Below the pieces are notes generated by a model. The model was not told the origin of the DNA. It did not search any database and saw only the letters and a program-made list of their open reading frames with translations. A DNA stretch of 45,820 nucleotides from Chloroflexota bacterium (GTDB taxonomy: Bacteria > Chloroflexota > Anaerolineae > B4-G1 > SLSP01): assembly GCA_029555965.1 (NCBI GenBank), contig JAKQHY010000034.1, positions 1 to 45,820 of the forward strand. Reading direction: 5' to 3'. The position numbers and the translations under genes are program-made. Of this stretch, positions 1 to 9,437 are shown one piece after another; position 1 is the stretch's first letter, and the number at the start of each line of letters is the position of its first letter.

Positions 1-1050
1 TACCGATTGTCCAAAGCAGGCACCATTCTGATCGCTTTTAGCCGTCCATGCGGCGGCGGCGGACAAGCCGCTCGCACTGCCATGATAGACAAAGGCCCAC
101 CCCTCATTTGTCTGGCCGTTGTCGTAAAAGGGCGCGCCGACTATGACATCGCTGTAACCGTCGCCGTTCACATCCCCGGCCGTGCCCACTGCATAGCCAA
201 AGTTGGCGTCCGCCTGATCGCTTTCGGCGCTCCAATCTGGGGTGGTGGCCAGGGGGTCAATGGTGATGGGGTAGACGGCACCGGCAGCCTCAACAATCAA
301 CTGGATAGCGGCATTGTCAGGGTCTAGCTGTATGTGGATGGGCAAATCGCGGCCGTTGGCGTCGTAGGCCAGCAGGCTGTCGTAGCGCAGCACACGCACG
401 CCGCCGGGCGTGGTCCATTCAAGCGCCTGTTCATCGGCGCTCATAGCCGGCCGCAAAGTGCCCGTCCAGGTCAGCACCAGCATCACCGCGCCGTCCGGCG
501 AATCCGGCGAGGCGGCCAACGTAAAGCCCTGCTCCAGGCCGCGCTCGTCGTTCACATACCATTCGGTGATGGGGCCGCGCCGGTATTCAAGGCGATGGCC
601 CTCAGCGGTCAGTGTGGCCTCGACCACGGGTTGCACGGCGTCAGGCGCGCCATACCCATGCAATACCAGTCCCCATTCCCAGGGTGGCGTCTCGCCTTCA
701 AAGACACGCGGAATGACGCGAACACCCTGTGGGGTAAAGTAGGTGCGCAGGTTGTGGGCGCGGTTAGGAGCCTGGTAGGCAGCGGGTAAATCCGCCAGGT
801 AGGTCTGCTTTTGCCATGTGACGTGGTATTCACTTTGGCGGATGTTTTCCTGCACGGCCGCCCACCAGTTTTCGTCGGTGTTAGGTAAGTCGGTTAAAGT
901 ATTGGGCAGGGTTGTATCCATTTCAGGGATGTTGATCGCTGTCTGCGATGGGGGGGATACTGTAGCAGTCAAATTCCGAGAGGTGACTCTCGTCGGGGCG
1001 AATAAGAGCGCGAGGTTGAGAATCCAACTAAGAACCGTTTTTTGGCTCAT
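1..1050 (-). CDS. Secreted FG-GAP repeat protein, 3' end outside window
   Basis: An open frame of 350 codons runs leftwards from an ATG at 1050 off the window edge, so the C-terminus is missing. A GGAGGT ribosome binding site lies six bases before the ATG. The protein begins with a short hydrophobic signal-like segment (SWILNLALLFAP), has a roughly 270-residue N-terminal region with no motif I recognise, and then enters repeats of the FG-GAP type: DVNGDGYSDVIVGAPFYDN is a typical calcium-binding FG-GAP loop with the Asp-Gly-Asp pattern, and the next blade starts before the edge. FG-GAP repeats form integrin-like beta-propellers in exported proteins, so a cell-surface or extracellular role is likely; ligand unknown. 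The N-terminal half ends with VYPITIDP, common just before such propellers. Confidence 0.85.
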   Translation of the reverse strand, partial: MSQKTVLSWILNLALLFAPTRVTSRNLTATVSPPSQTAINIPEMDTTLPNTLTDLPNTDENWWAAVQENIRQSEYHVTWQKQTYLADLPAAYQAPNRAHNLRTYFTPQGVRVIPRVFEGETPPWEWGLVLHGYGAPDAVQPVVEATLTAEGHRLEYRRGPITEWYVNDERGLEQGFTLAASPDSPDGAVMLVLTWTGTLRPAMSADEQALEWTTPGGVRVLRYDSLLAYDANGRDLPIHIQLDPDNAAIQLIVEAAGAVYPITIDPLATTPDWSAESDQADANFGYAVGTAGDVNGDGYSDVIVGAPFYDNGQTNEGWAFVYHGSASGLSAAAAWTAKSDQNGACFGQSV

Positions 1051-1114
1051 TTTGTACCTCCATGCACATTGAGCGAAGCGTGCTTATAAAACTGGGTACC
1101 AAAGCGAGGTTTTC

Positions 1115-1290
1115 TAGTGAACATGCTCACAATCATTCGTTACATCTGTATGGAATTGTGCCTCAAACTCCACCGGAGTCAAGTGACCCAAGGCGGGTTG
1201 ATACGCTTGTGCATGTACATCTGTCCCAAGAATCTTTGTATCTGCTGATAGACTTTGCTATAGTTTTGATAATCCAACATTACCAGAACT
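1115..1290 (-). pseudogene. Decayed 3' end of an IS3-family transposase (OrfB)
   Basis: Reading the minus strand gives DYQNYSKVYQQIQRFLGQ then MYMHKRIN in one frame and ALGHLTPVEFEAQFH in the next, ending at a stop at 1115. Together these match the C-terminus of IS3-group integrase-type transposases, where a YMHKRIHxALGYLTPxEFE string is highly conserved. A single-base deletion at about 1205 separates the halves. The DDE catalytic core is absent, so this is a dead remnant. No inverted terminal repeats were found around it. Confidence 0.65.
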
Positions 1291-1317
1291 ATAGCGAGGC
1301 TCTGATAGGGTAGCTAT

Positions 1318-1837
1318 GGTCATGGGAAGGCCAAGTGTTCCCCCCCGCACACCCTCGTCGCCTCCTCGCATACCGCCGTCTCCTCCGCCGATGCATGCAC
1401 CACCACGATACTCCCATCGTTCTGCTATTACTAGCTCCCCGCTGGTACCGACAACCCCGGATGAACGCTGATTCTTAAAAATTATCTACGTGAACCTGCG
1501 TCCGAATTTTCCGCAGCCGTGCGGCTCGCCTAGCGCCGTTTGCGCCTTATCGCCGTCGCTTCGCCGAGCGTGAGCAGTGCTGGTACGGGCGTACCGCCGT
1601 GCGCGGCCAGCACCACGCCGCGCACGGCGGTGGGCGTTGCCCCTGGGCTGGTATCGAACCACGTCATGCACTGAACGCCGCGACGCCGGTGATGACAATC
1701 TCTTGTTGGCGATTAGCAGTCGCCCCACGTTAATGAGCGGGCGCGCCAGATTCGTAGACGCATCCGGCATATCCTGAAACATCCCCGGCGGCTTCTTGAA
1801 AAAACCCCCGTGAATACTCCGTACATACAAAGAGATA
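1318..1837. other. 520-base stretch without a supported gene
   Basis: The stretch between the transposase remnant and the dispersed repeat has short open frames on both strands but none with a ribosome binding site and a recognisable product. On the minus strand two short frames meet at an ATGA overlap near 1665 (one ending VITGVAAFSA, the next starting MTWFDTSPG and about 45 residues long), which is the coupling style of the mobile element further right. They may be relics of a similar element. Confidence 0.3.
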
Positions 1838-2076
1838 GAGATCCCCTTCTCTATCTTATCTTTAAGTCTGTATTCCCCCCCGCCGGTCGATGCTTTTGCA
1901 CCGATAGCTAGAGACAGCGCGCTATGAACGGCATCGGATCACCGCTGCAAAAGCAGCGATATTGCGGTGCGATCCGCAGCACAGCGCACTGCGCCAGCAC
2001 AGACAGGACGCATCGGTGGGGCCATTTAAAAAGCACCGCCCCCTCTAGCCCGGTTACTTTGGGGGAGGGGGCGGTG
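1838..2076. repeat. Dispersed repeat, copy A
   Basis: This stretch aligns with 9719-9958 over about 240 bases with many substitutions. Shared blocks include the pyrimidine-rich start, CCGGTCGATGCTTTTGCACC, GGCATCGGATNACCGCTGC, CACAGACAGG and the final GC-rich hairpin. A palindrome inside has its four-base loop inverted between copies (CGCTGCAAAAGCAGCG here, CGCTGCTTTTGCAGCG there). It is noncoding and ends with a terminator-like hairpin. Both copies lie just downstream of minus-strand operons. Confidence 0.65.
2026..2076 (-). terminator. Intrinsic terminator of the STAND operon
   Basis: Read on the minus strand, a CACCGCCCCCT / AGGGGGCGGTG stem is followed by CTTTTTAAA. It lies about 200 bases beyond the stop codon of the TPR gene and points the right way to end that transcript. 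Confidence 0.6.
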
Positions 2077-2271
2077 GGTAGTTCTGTCTCTGAAGTCTGG
2101 CTGTTTGGCAGGGGACAACGTTTCAGCAATGGGGAAAGAGGTTCCACCGGGGGCTAAGTCCGCTTAAGGGTGGGCGGTAGTCCTAAATGGCCCAACATCA
2201 GCAAGATGTTACCCAAACCACTCAACCCGAGTTTGGGTTGTAGCCAGTTTGTCAAGGGGCGCAAAGGGAGG

Positions 2272-3813
2272 CTATGTCCCAATGGCCAGGATAAATGGCG
2301 GCTGGTCGGGCGACGCACCCTCCAGCCAGGCAGTGGCATGGATCTCCTGAAGGAGATGCACGCCCTCATCCCAGAGACGCGCACGTTCTTCTGCGGTCTC
2401 CGCAACGCCGGCCAGGGATAGCAGACAATCGGCGACATCCAGGCGCCGCTCGTAACGCTGCATGATCTCCAAAGCCCGGCGCAGCAACGCCGCTTTTTCC
2501 GCCGGTGGCTGATAGGTGGCCCAATGGCGCAGGGTCAGCCCTTGCAGAATCTCCGATTCACTATGTGCGGCAATTTCGCGGGCTTCTGCTACCAACGTCT
2601 GCGCCCGGTCAAGTTGGCCAAGGGCGGCATAAGCGTGACTTAAATTCAGCTTCTCAAAGGCTGCCTGGTCGCCCCATGACTGCCCCGCGAGCCAGGCCTC
2701 AAAGTCGGCGATGGCGGCCGGATAGTCTGGCCGGCAGAGGGCCACGTTGGCGCGGTTGATTTGCACCAGGCTCGCGATATACGCACTATCCAGCCAGCGG
2801 GCTAATGCCTCGGCCCGGTCCAACACTTCTGCTGCTTCGGTCAGCCGCTTTTGACTCAAGTAGACAGCCGCCAGGCTCGCCAGGCTGATCCCTTGCGAGT
2901 GCAGATCGCGGTTCTGTTCACACCAGGCCAGCCACTGTTGATAACCGGCCACGGCCAAATCGTATTCGGCCAACGTCCAGTAGATGAGGGCCAGATCGCC
3001 GGCGCCATGCTCATCTACGTTAGGAAAGTTGTGGTCACGTTCCAACTGTAGCTTGCGCTGAAAAACGGTCAGGGCTTTGCGGGCCGCGCCGCAGCGCCGG
3101 TAAAGGAAATGGCCGATAAAGTACAGGTCAATCAAGTGGCGCGGGGTGGTATCAGGCAAGGCGGCGACTGCCGCAAAATGGTGGTCGGTTTCGGCCACGA
3201 TCTCTTGCCAGGTGTGATGCGCGCCGAGCCGGTAATAGAGGCTATAGAGCCGAAATTCCGCCCAGGCGCGCGTCCAGGCCGAAGCGGAGGCGTGTGGCTG
3301 CAAAGCCAGTAAGCGCGCTTCCAGCTCGCTCTGCCAGTGGCTCATATCGGCGCGGCGTCCCTGATCGTGCAGAATCTCTAACATGGTCACGCCAGCGCCG
3401 CTCACGGCTTCGATCAAGTGTTGTTCGTCGGCCAACAGCAGCGCTTCCTGCGCGGCCGGCCACGCGGCCTCCCGATCGCCGAGGCGGAGCAGCAGCCCCG
3501 CGCGGTGCGCCAACAGTTGCGGTTGCCGGGTTTGCGCCGCCGCAAAGGCCACTTCCTCGGCCCACGCGGTCAGGTAGCCCCAATGCGTGGGCCAGGGATG
3601 CAGGGCGCTGATGAAGTCGGCCGCCAGGGCGTGCAGTTCAGGATAGGCGCGCGCGGCGTGGAGCAGGGAGAGGTAGCTGTTGAAGTGTACCTGGATCACC
3701 GCCAGGCGCGACGATACGTCGGCCAATGCCCGGTGCAGGCGCGCTTCAATGTGGCGGCGATACCAGTCCTGCGCCGCAACGTCGGTCTGCAAGCCCGTGA
3801 TTAGTGCGTCCAT
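2272..3813 (-). CDS. TPR-repeat protein, sensor half of a split STAND pair
   Basis: 513 residues made almost entirely of amphipathic helix pairs with TPR-like spacing, for example GDLALIYWTLAEYDLAVAGY and LNLSHAYAALGQLDRAQTLV. No enzymatic motif, signal peptide or membrane segment is visible. TPR arrays of this kind normally form the C-terminal ligand- or partner-binding part of STAND ATPases. Here the array is a separate gene whose ATG lies inside the end of the upstream NB-ARC gene (13-base overlap), so the two are translationally coupled and probably act as one complex in the cytoplasm. Downstream is an intrinsic terminator. Whether the pair regulates transcription or acts in defence cannot be read from the sequence. 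Confidence 0.8.
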   Translation of the reverse strand: MDALITGLQTDVAAQDWYRRHIEARLHRALADVSSRLAVIQVHFNSYLSLLHAARAYPELHALAADFISALHPWPTHWGYLTAWAEEVAFAAAQTRQPQLLAHRAGLLLRLGDREAAWPAAQEALLLADEQHLIEAVSGAGVTMLEILHDQGRRADMSHWQSELEARLLALQPHASASAWTRAWAEFRLYSLYYRLGAHHTWQEIVAETDHHFAAVAALPDTTPRHLIDLYFIGHFLYRRCGAARKALTVFQRKLQLERDHNFPNVDEHGAGDLALIYWTLAEYDLAVAGYQQWLAWCEQNRDLHSQGISLASLAAVYLSQKRLTEAAEVLDRAEALARWLDSAYIASLVQINRANVALCRPDYPAAIADFEAWLAGQSWGDQAAFEKLNLSHAYAALGQLDRAQTLVAEAREIAAHSESEILQGLTLRHWATYQPPAEKAALLRRALEIMQRYERRLDVADCLLSLAGVAETAEERARLWDEGVHLLQEIHATAWLEGASPDQPPFILAIGT

Positions 3814-5183
3814 TGGTGCAGTACATCCGTATGGAGAAAGGTGACGGTCAGGCGATGCAGGCCATAGCGCAGGGCGTCCTTCCAGAAATAGGTTTCCAGC
3901 AGGGAATAGGCGCGCAGTTCTTTCACGGCGGCGGTAAAGGTCAGTTCATCCAGGCCGCTTTGATCCTGGATGAAGGCAAAGTCCTCGCCGGCCGGATCCA
4001 TGGTTAACAGCGAAAGCAGCAGGGCGCGCGCCGGCGGCATGAGCAGTTCCCACGTGCGGCGGTAGATGTGCTGGTAGAGCCGTGCGGCCTGCTCCGGGTG
4101 CGTGGGACGTTCCAGGTCGGCCAGGATGGTGTCGAGCGGACAATGGCCGAGCTGCGCCGTCGCCAGTTTGAGGGCGAGGGGGTTGCCGCCCACGACGGCA
4201 TGGAGCCGGGCGGCAACCGTGGCCGGATCGGCCACCGGCAGGCTGTGGCGCTCACATTCCCCGGTGACCAGGGCGGCGCTATCCGTCGGGGAAAGTTCCG
4301 GCACTTTGAGAGTGTACACATAAGGGAAACGCGCCAGCGTCTCCCGGCTGGTGATCAGGAACCGGGTGGCGCCGGCCAAAAGCTGGAGTTGCGGGAGCAG
4401 GTGATCCAATTCGGCTACCGTTTCCAGGTTGTCAATCACCACCAGATAGGGCGCCGCGGTAAAAAGCGGCTGCAAGGCCCTGAGTTTGTCCTCGGTGGGC
4501 ATCGGCCGCAGCACAGCGACCTGTTCTGCCAGGCGGTTGACGATCTCGATGAGGGAGCGCGTCGGGTCGGCCGCCAGCCAGACGCCCTCGTTGAAGTATT
4601 CCTGGCGCGCGCTGACCCACAGCACATCCTGCCAGCAGCCCTGATGGAGCATATCCGCGGCGACCTTGTGCGCCAACGCGGTCTTGCCGATGCCGCCTAA
4701 CCCTTCCAGGCTGATAAAGCGCGGGCCGTCGGGATCGCACAGGCGCGCCCGCAGTTTTTGCTCGAGGGCGGCCCCGCCTATCAACCGCAAATACTCTGGC
4801 TGGGGCAGATGACCGCCACGGAGTGGGGTGGGGATTTCGGGCTTTGGGCGCGGGCACAAATAGGCGCGCACTTCGCGCTGCACCACCACATCCAGCCCCA
4901 AACGTTCCCCTTCGGCCAGAGCAGATTTGCCGGCGGCGTCAAGCAAGGCGTCGGCTTCATCGGCGTAGGTCAACACGCCCAGCCGCGCCAGTCCCAGGAT
5001 GAGCTGTAGCACGCGCTCGCGCGCCAGGTCGCCGGTGAGCCGTTTGCCCCGGCACATCGCCGAAACGACGCCCGGATCCAGGCCGCTTTCCTCGGCCAGC
5101 CGGCGCTGGGTTAGCCCTGGCCGGCGCTGTAGGCGCTGATCAATGAGATCACCCAAAGGATGGCGCTTATGCGTCGTGGTCAT
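3801..5183 (-). CDS. HTH / NB-ARC STAND ATPase
   Basis: 460 residues. Residues 20-50 form a lambda-type helix-turn-helix (LTQRRLAEESGLDPGVVSA). The NB-ARC ATPase follows: Walker A GLGGIGKT at 161-168, Walker B LVVIDNLE around 247-254, sensor RFLITSRE at 274-281, and the conserved GNPLALKL at 333-340. A winged-helix-like segment fills the C-terminus. STAND proteins use ATP-driven oligomerisation to switch signalling or defence functions; the N-terminal DNA-binding domain suggests the output is transcriptional. The usual C-terminal repeat sensor is not fused but encoded by the overlapping next gene. The ribosome binding site is weak (GAGAAG); the small gene ahead is 35 bases away and probably in the same operon. 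Confidence 0.88.
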   Translation of the reverse strand: MTTTHKRHPLGDLIDQRLQRRPGLTQRRLAEESGLDPGVVSAMCRGKRLTGDLARERVLQLILGLARLGVLTYADEADALLDAAGKSALAEGERLGLDVVVQREVRAYLCPRPKPEIPTPLRGGHLPQPEYLRLIGGAALEQKLRARLCDPDGPRFISLEGLGGIGKTALAHKVAADMLHQGCWQDVLWVSARQEYFNEGVWLAADPTRSLIEIVNRLAEQVAVLRPMPTEDKLRALQPLFTAAPYLVVIDNLETVAELDHLLPQLQLLAGATRFLITSRETLARFPYVYTLKVPELSPTDSAALVTGECERHSLPVADPATVAARLHAVVGGNPLALKLATAQLGHCPLDTILADLERPTHPEQAARLYQHIYRRTWELLMPPARALLLSLLTMDPAGEDFAFIQDQSGLDELTFTAAVKELRAYSLLETYFWKDALRYGLHRLTVTFLHTDVLHQWTH

Positions 5184-5218
5184 AGGTCATCTTCTCGCTT
5201 ATCACAAAGGGTTTTGTT

Positions 5219-5509
5219 TCATAAGTCGTCGGGGATCATTGCCGACTTAACCGGAAGTGGATACCCGCGCTGCGTCAAAATTGCTAACGCTTGGGCGCGA
5301 CGCAAGATGGAACGCTGATACGCGAAAAGTAAAAGTTGTTGCTCGGACGCTTCCGCAGCCGTCAGCATGCGGGTGGCACCCAAGTCGTTCAACTGACTCA
5401 ATCGCAATTGCTCCGCCGGCGATAAAGACGGCTGTGCCGCCGCCCACAAAGCCGCATCCTCCAGGTTATGCAAGGCGGCCAATTCGTCCACCATTGTCTG
5501 AATCGTCAT
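5219..5509 (-). CDS. Small conserved-type helical protein upstream of the STAND pair
   Basis: 96 residues starting at ATG 5509, chosen because a GGAGG lies seven bases upstream; a longer frame from 5542 has no such site. The protein is acidic and helical, with LSPAEQLRLSQLNDLGATRM in the middle and ILRRAQALAILTQRGYPLP near the end. Small proteins of this shape (LxELxxxxxxxxLTxxExxEL, then LRRAxALxLLxxRG) are widespread in Chloroflexota and cyanobacteria, often ahead of a nuclease or a toxin, but I cannot name a function. It is 35 bases before the NB-ARC gene and likely co-transcribed. Confidence 0.65.
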   Translation of the reverse strand: MTIQTMVDELAALHNLEDAALWAAAQPSLSPAEQLRLSQLNDLGATRMLTAAEASEQQLLLFAYQRSILRRAQALAILTQRGYPLPVKSAMIPDDL

Positions 5510-5625
5510 TGGATGCCTCCATACTGGGGGTGAGAAGGTCACCCACAGTTAATTTCATCATACCACAGATTGGTTGGCAGGCGAAGCAACATCTTCTCTA
5601 TAGGGGTGCTGAAGGCGGCAACGGC

Positions 5626-5690
5626 GTTGACAAGGAATTGACAAACTTGTTCATTGACATTGACAAACGGGGTAGTGCATAATGATAGGT
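5626..5690 (+). promoter_or_regulatory. Cluster of TTGACA boxes upstream of the C39 protein gene
   Basis: Four TTGACA hexamers occur at about 5626, 5638, 5654 and 5660 in an AT-rich stretch, followed by CATAAT at 5679-5684. The third hexamer is 19 bases from that -10-like box, a long but usable spacing. The cluster sits 40-100 bases before the chosen start codon of the large secreted protein. It could be a promoter with repeated -35 elements or a repeat-type operator. Confidence 0.35.
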
Positions 5691-5726
5691 GGAACATTCA
5701 AAATTTCAAATTCAAGGGGGGTAGAG

Positions 5727-8700
5727 ATGGTAGAGCAGAGGTTGTCCCATATCTCGAGAAAGATTGTTGCTGTTACAGATGTATTGATCGTACTATGTTT
5801 GCTTTTTGGTCCGGTCAGTATGAATATCGTCAGTGCAAATAAAGCGATGTTGGTTCTACAATCGGGAGACAGGGTTGAGATTGAACTAGCACCTCAGGCT
5901 GTGGTTGAGTTATCTGAACCTACATTACTCAATCCATCTTTCCCCGGAAACGGTCAGGAATGTACATCAGGTTGGCACTATTTCAGTGACATACATACTT
6001 TCATCACACTCAATGCACAAAGTGGTTCTATCCAAAATTATGGTATCTGGCGACCTACTTTGCCTACTTCAGGCAATTGGAAGGTTGAAATCCATAATCC
6101 GGTTCACCCCTACTACACCTGGCCTTGCTCACCCTATACATACCTGGATAATGATACGGCGAATGCACGCTATGTGGTTTATTATAACGGTGGGTCACAG
6201 ACAGTTACGGTTAATCAGCAAAGTTCGCCAGAATGGGTCACGTTAGGCACTTTTAATTTTTCCGCTGGAAATAGCGGGTATATAAAATTAGGAGATGTGA
6301 CCGGCGAATCTGATTATACGCGTGCCGTAATGTTTAGCGGGATGCGCTTCACACTGCAATCTGACGACCCGCCCCCGCCTTCCGGCACTGACTTGAGCCG
6401 TCCCACTAGCTTAACACCCGCCTATAGTTCAGATGTGTGTGCTTCGGGCTGGTATCGTTACGATAGCACGGTGGGTGACTACGGCTATCTCACTTTGAAC
6501 ACCAATCAGGCTAACCAATCCACCAACTCCGCGCGCTGGACGCCCACTTTCCCCCAGGCCGGTACGTGGAAGGTTGAGGCGTACATCTCTGGCCACGAGT
6601 TCTTCACCTGGCCTTGCACAGGAACGTCCATAGATGCCGACACTTCCTCCGCCCGGTATGAGATTCACTATGATGGCGGCACCGATTATGTGACTATCAA
6701 TCAAGTCCCTCTGACGGATGAATGGGTTACACTTGGCTTCTACCAGTTTGCCAGTGGCACCAACGGCTATGTCAAATTGACCGACCTGACCAATGACGCT
6801 AACTTCTCCCGCTTTGTGTCTTTCAGTGCGATGCGCTTTACGCTGCAATCCGACCCGCCCCCGCCTTCCGGCACTGACTTGAGCCGTCCCACTAGCTTGA
6901 CGCCAGCTTACAGTTCTGATGTCTGTAGCTCGGGCTGGTATCGCTATACCAATAACCTTAGCGATTATGCTTATCTGACGCTCAACACAAGGCAGGCCAG
7001 CCAATCTACTAATTCGGCGCGCTGGACTCCCAATTTCCCAAAGGCGGGTCACTGGAGAGTAGAAGCCTATATTCCTGGACATGAGTTCTTTGAGTGGCCA
7101 TGTACTGGTCAATATATTGGAGCAGATACTTCTGATGCGCACTATACTATTTACTATTATGGCGGCTACCAGCAGATTTCAGCAAACCAAAGCCCAGTTA
7201 CAAATAACTGGCTTAACTTAGGAACGTATTATTTCCAGGCAGGGAGTGGCGGCTATGTGAAGTTGACTGATCTGAATGATGAAACCGATTTTTCCAGGTT
7301 TATTTCGTTCAGTGCTATGCGGTTCGTGTATATCAATTCTGATCCACCTGCTCCTCCCGCACCGCCAGTCGATCCGCCACAACCTCCTCCCGGCGGTGAT
7401 TGTCCGGTGCCTTTTTTCTGGCAACAAGACCCAAAATGGATAACACATACTTTGGGGACTGGTAGCAACTACGGTACTTGCTCATCTAGCTGTAATACGA
7501 TTGGCGCCTGTGGATGTGCCTTGACTTCAGCAACTATGGTTTACACATACTATGGAGCGCATACGACAAAGGATAATGAAACAATGAACCCCGCCAATCT
7601 CAGTGATTGTATGGGAACCTATGCTTGCCCGTTTGCTTGGGGGGAAGGTGATTTGTGTGCTAATAACAAAGCATCTGATCAAGGTCTAGAAGAGGGTTCT
7701 AATTGGACATTACTAGAGCAAGAATTGGCTCAAGGTCATCCAGTTATTGTGCAGCTACAGTCTACTGAAAATGAGGACTGGGGACATTATGTAGTAGCCG
7801 TTAGTGGGAATGGTAATACTGCTCAAGGATACTTAGTTAATGATCCTGGTCTAAAAGAAGGCACGCGAGTAAAATTGAGTGCTGTGTTGGAGCGTGATTA
7901 CGAGATTACTGGTATGCGGTTATATTCTGGCACCCCCGATTGTCAGACACCTAATGATAACAAACCAAATGCTCTGAATCACCCGCCATTCATGTTATCG
8001 CCAACACAACCGATTACAGGCTCCCTCACTTTATATCGTAATACTGAAACGACGATGACGCTTGAACTCGCCGCACAAAGTCTGAATAGTACAGTTACAG
8101 AAATGTTGATTTGGACCGATTCGATCAGCAATACCATTCGCCAACCGTTCACGGAATATGTTGCCATACCGTTGAGTAAACAGTATTTTGTTCAATTCCA
8201 TGATGACGAGGGCAACGTTTCGGGTATAGTCAGTAACCTTCCTGTGTTCTCTGAACCAATACAAAGACATCTATTTCCAGTCTTCTTGCCAGTTGTACTC
8301 AGAAGTTTCGCAGGCGGCAGTGCTGACCCCACACCTACGGTTACACCTACCCCTACCCGTACCCCTACCCGGACTCCCACTCCTACGCCAAGCCCTACCC
8401 CTACTCGGACGCCTACCCCTACACCCTCTCCCACCGCTACCCCTGTCCCCCCAAGCGACTGGATCGAATTGATTGATCCCACCATCGGCGGGTTTGAGAC
8501 CAATTCTATGCAGGGATGGACACAAGTGGGTGGAACGTGGGAACTAACCAACGAAGGCCCATTTGCCGGCAGTTGGTGTACACTGCGTACCACTGGCAAT
8601 CCGGTGTACTTCTATCGCGACCTCGATCTGACCACTTACAGCTACTGGATTGACGCCGGCATGGGGATAAACTGGTATAGCTATTGGCAGAACAACGATG

Positions 8701-9437
8701 GCAACAGCGAGTGGACACGGACGGTCGTGCGCTTCTACAATGCCAGTGGCGCCCAAATCGGCGCGTATGATTCGGATTGGATTAGCTTTACCAAAGACCG
8801 CTATAGCTACGTGTCACGCCAGAATACTATTCCGGTGGGCGCACGGTCGGCGCGTATCGAAATCCATGCCAAACGTACAGACGGCGATAATACTGATGTG
8901 CGTTTCGACAACATCAGCTTCAAAGTGCGCTTTGTTCGTCCCTTTGGCACGTGGACAGAATTGCTCGGCCCGTTTTACAATAACGGCGGCTTTGAGTCTG
9001 GCTCAATGGAAGGTTGGACGCAAGTGGGCGGCAATTGGGATGTTGACACAGGCAATCCTCATTCTGGCGTGTACTCGACTGATGACAATGCCGGCTCTGT
9101 GGTGTACTTCTATCGTGACTTCGCGCTAGGCACATATAGCACGCAGGTTGACGCTGGGCGCGGCTTTGCCCGCTATGGGTATTGGGCGCGCAACTACGAC
9201 AATGAGTTTGTACGCCTAATCGTGCGTTTTTATGATTCTGGTGGGACACAGTTAGGGGCGTATGATTCAGACTGGATGCACTACACCTCACATCAATACG
9301 CTCAGATCCGAACCTTAAGTGCCATCCCTGTTGGAACACGTTCGGTACGCATTGAAGTCCATGCCCTAAGAACGGAAGGGGACTTGACCGATGTACAGTT
9401 CGATGACGTGAGCCTGGAAGTACAGTTTGGGCAGTAA
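5727..9437 (+). CDS. Large secreted C39-like cysteine peptidase with carbohydrate-binding-like repeats
   Basis: 1236 residues from ATG 5727, preferred over 5682 because of the purine-rich GGGGGG site just ahead. Order of parts: signal peptide (residues about 12-35, IVAVTDVLIVLCLLFG); three homologous modules of about 140 residues (roughly 64-212, 223-376, 383-536) resembling golvesin/Xly CBD-like domains; a Pro-rich linker; a C39-type peptidase domain (about 550-730) with likely Cys597 in GCALTSATM, His687 in HYVVAV and Asn705-Asp706 in NDPG; a beta-sandwich ending in FPVFLPVVLRSF; a TPTPTPT linker; and two related C-terminal modules containing SMxGWTQVGG. It is probably an exported peptidase or amidase acting at the envelope. 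Modules 2 and 3 share near-identical DNA at their joints. The first 2.6 kb is clearly AT-richer than its surroundings, suggesting transfer. The final sorting-type motif appears lost by frameshift (see 9438-9540). Confidence 0.85.
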   Translation: MVEQRLSHISRKIVAVTDVLIVLCLLFGPVSMNIVSANKAMLVLQSGDRVEIELAPQAVVELSEPTLLNPSFPGNGQECTSGWHYFSDIHTFITLNAQSGSIQNYGIWRPTLPTSGNWKVEIHNPVHPYYTWPCSPYTYLDNDTANARYVVYYNGGSQTVTVNQQSSPEWVTLGTFNFSAGNSGYIKLGDVTGESDYTRAVMFSGMRFTLQSDDPPPPSGTDLSRPTSLTPAYSSDVCASGWYRYDSTVGDYGYLTLNTNQANQSTNSARWTPTFPQAGTWKVEAYISGHEFFTWPCTGTSIDADTSSARYEIHYDGGTDYVTINQVPLTDEWVTLGFYQFASGTNGYVKLTDLTNDANFSRFVSFSAMRFTLQSDPPPPSGTDLSRPTSLTPAYSSDVCSSGWYRYTNNLSDYAYLTLNTRQASQSTNSARWTPNFPKAGHWRVEAYIPGHEFFEWPCTGQYIGADTSDAHYTIYYYGGYQQISANQSPVTNNWLNLGTYYFQAGSGGYVKLTDLNDETDFSRFISFSAMRFVYINSDPPAPPAPPVDPPQPPPGGDCPVPFFWQQDPKWITHTLGTGSNYGTCSSSCNTIGACGCALTSATMVYTYYGAHTTKDNETMNPANLSDCMGTYACPFAWGEGDLCANNKASDQGLEEGSNWTLLEQELAQGHPVIVQLQSTENEDWGHYVVAVSGNGNTAQGYLVNDPGLKEGTRVKLSAVLERDYEITGMRLYSGTPDCQTPNDNKPNALNHPPFMLSPTQPITGSLTLYRNTETTMTLELAAQSLNSTVTEMLIWTDSISNTIRQPFTEYVAIPLSKQYFVQFHDDEGNVSGIVSNLPVFSEPIQRHLFPVFLPVVLRSFAGGSADPTPTVTPTPTRTPTRTPTPTPSPTPTRTPTPTPSPTATPVPPSDWIELIDPTIGGFETNSMQGWTQVGGTWELTNEGPFAGSWCTLRTTGNPVYFYRDLDLTTYSYWIDAGMGINWYSYWQNNDGNSEWTRTVVRFYNASGAQIGAYDSDWISFTKDRYSYVSRQNTIPVGARSARIEIHAKRTDGDNTDVRFDNISFKVRFVRPFGTWTELLGPFYNNGGFESGSMEGWTQVGGNWDVDTGNPHSGVYSTDDNAGSVVYFYRDFALGTYSTQVDAGRGFARYGYWARNYDNEFVRLIVRFYDSGGTQLGAYDSDWMHYTSHQYAQIRTLSAIPVGTRSVRIEVHALRTEGDLTDVQFDDVSLEVQFGQ

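Noticed and set aside
1486-1830. A 114-codon minus-strand frame
   Set aside because: Arg-rich composition, no ribosome binding site and no recognisable domain; it starts within a pyrimidine-rich noncoding border.
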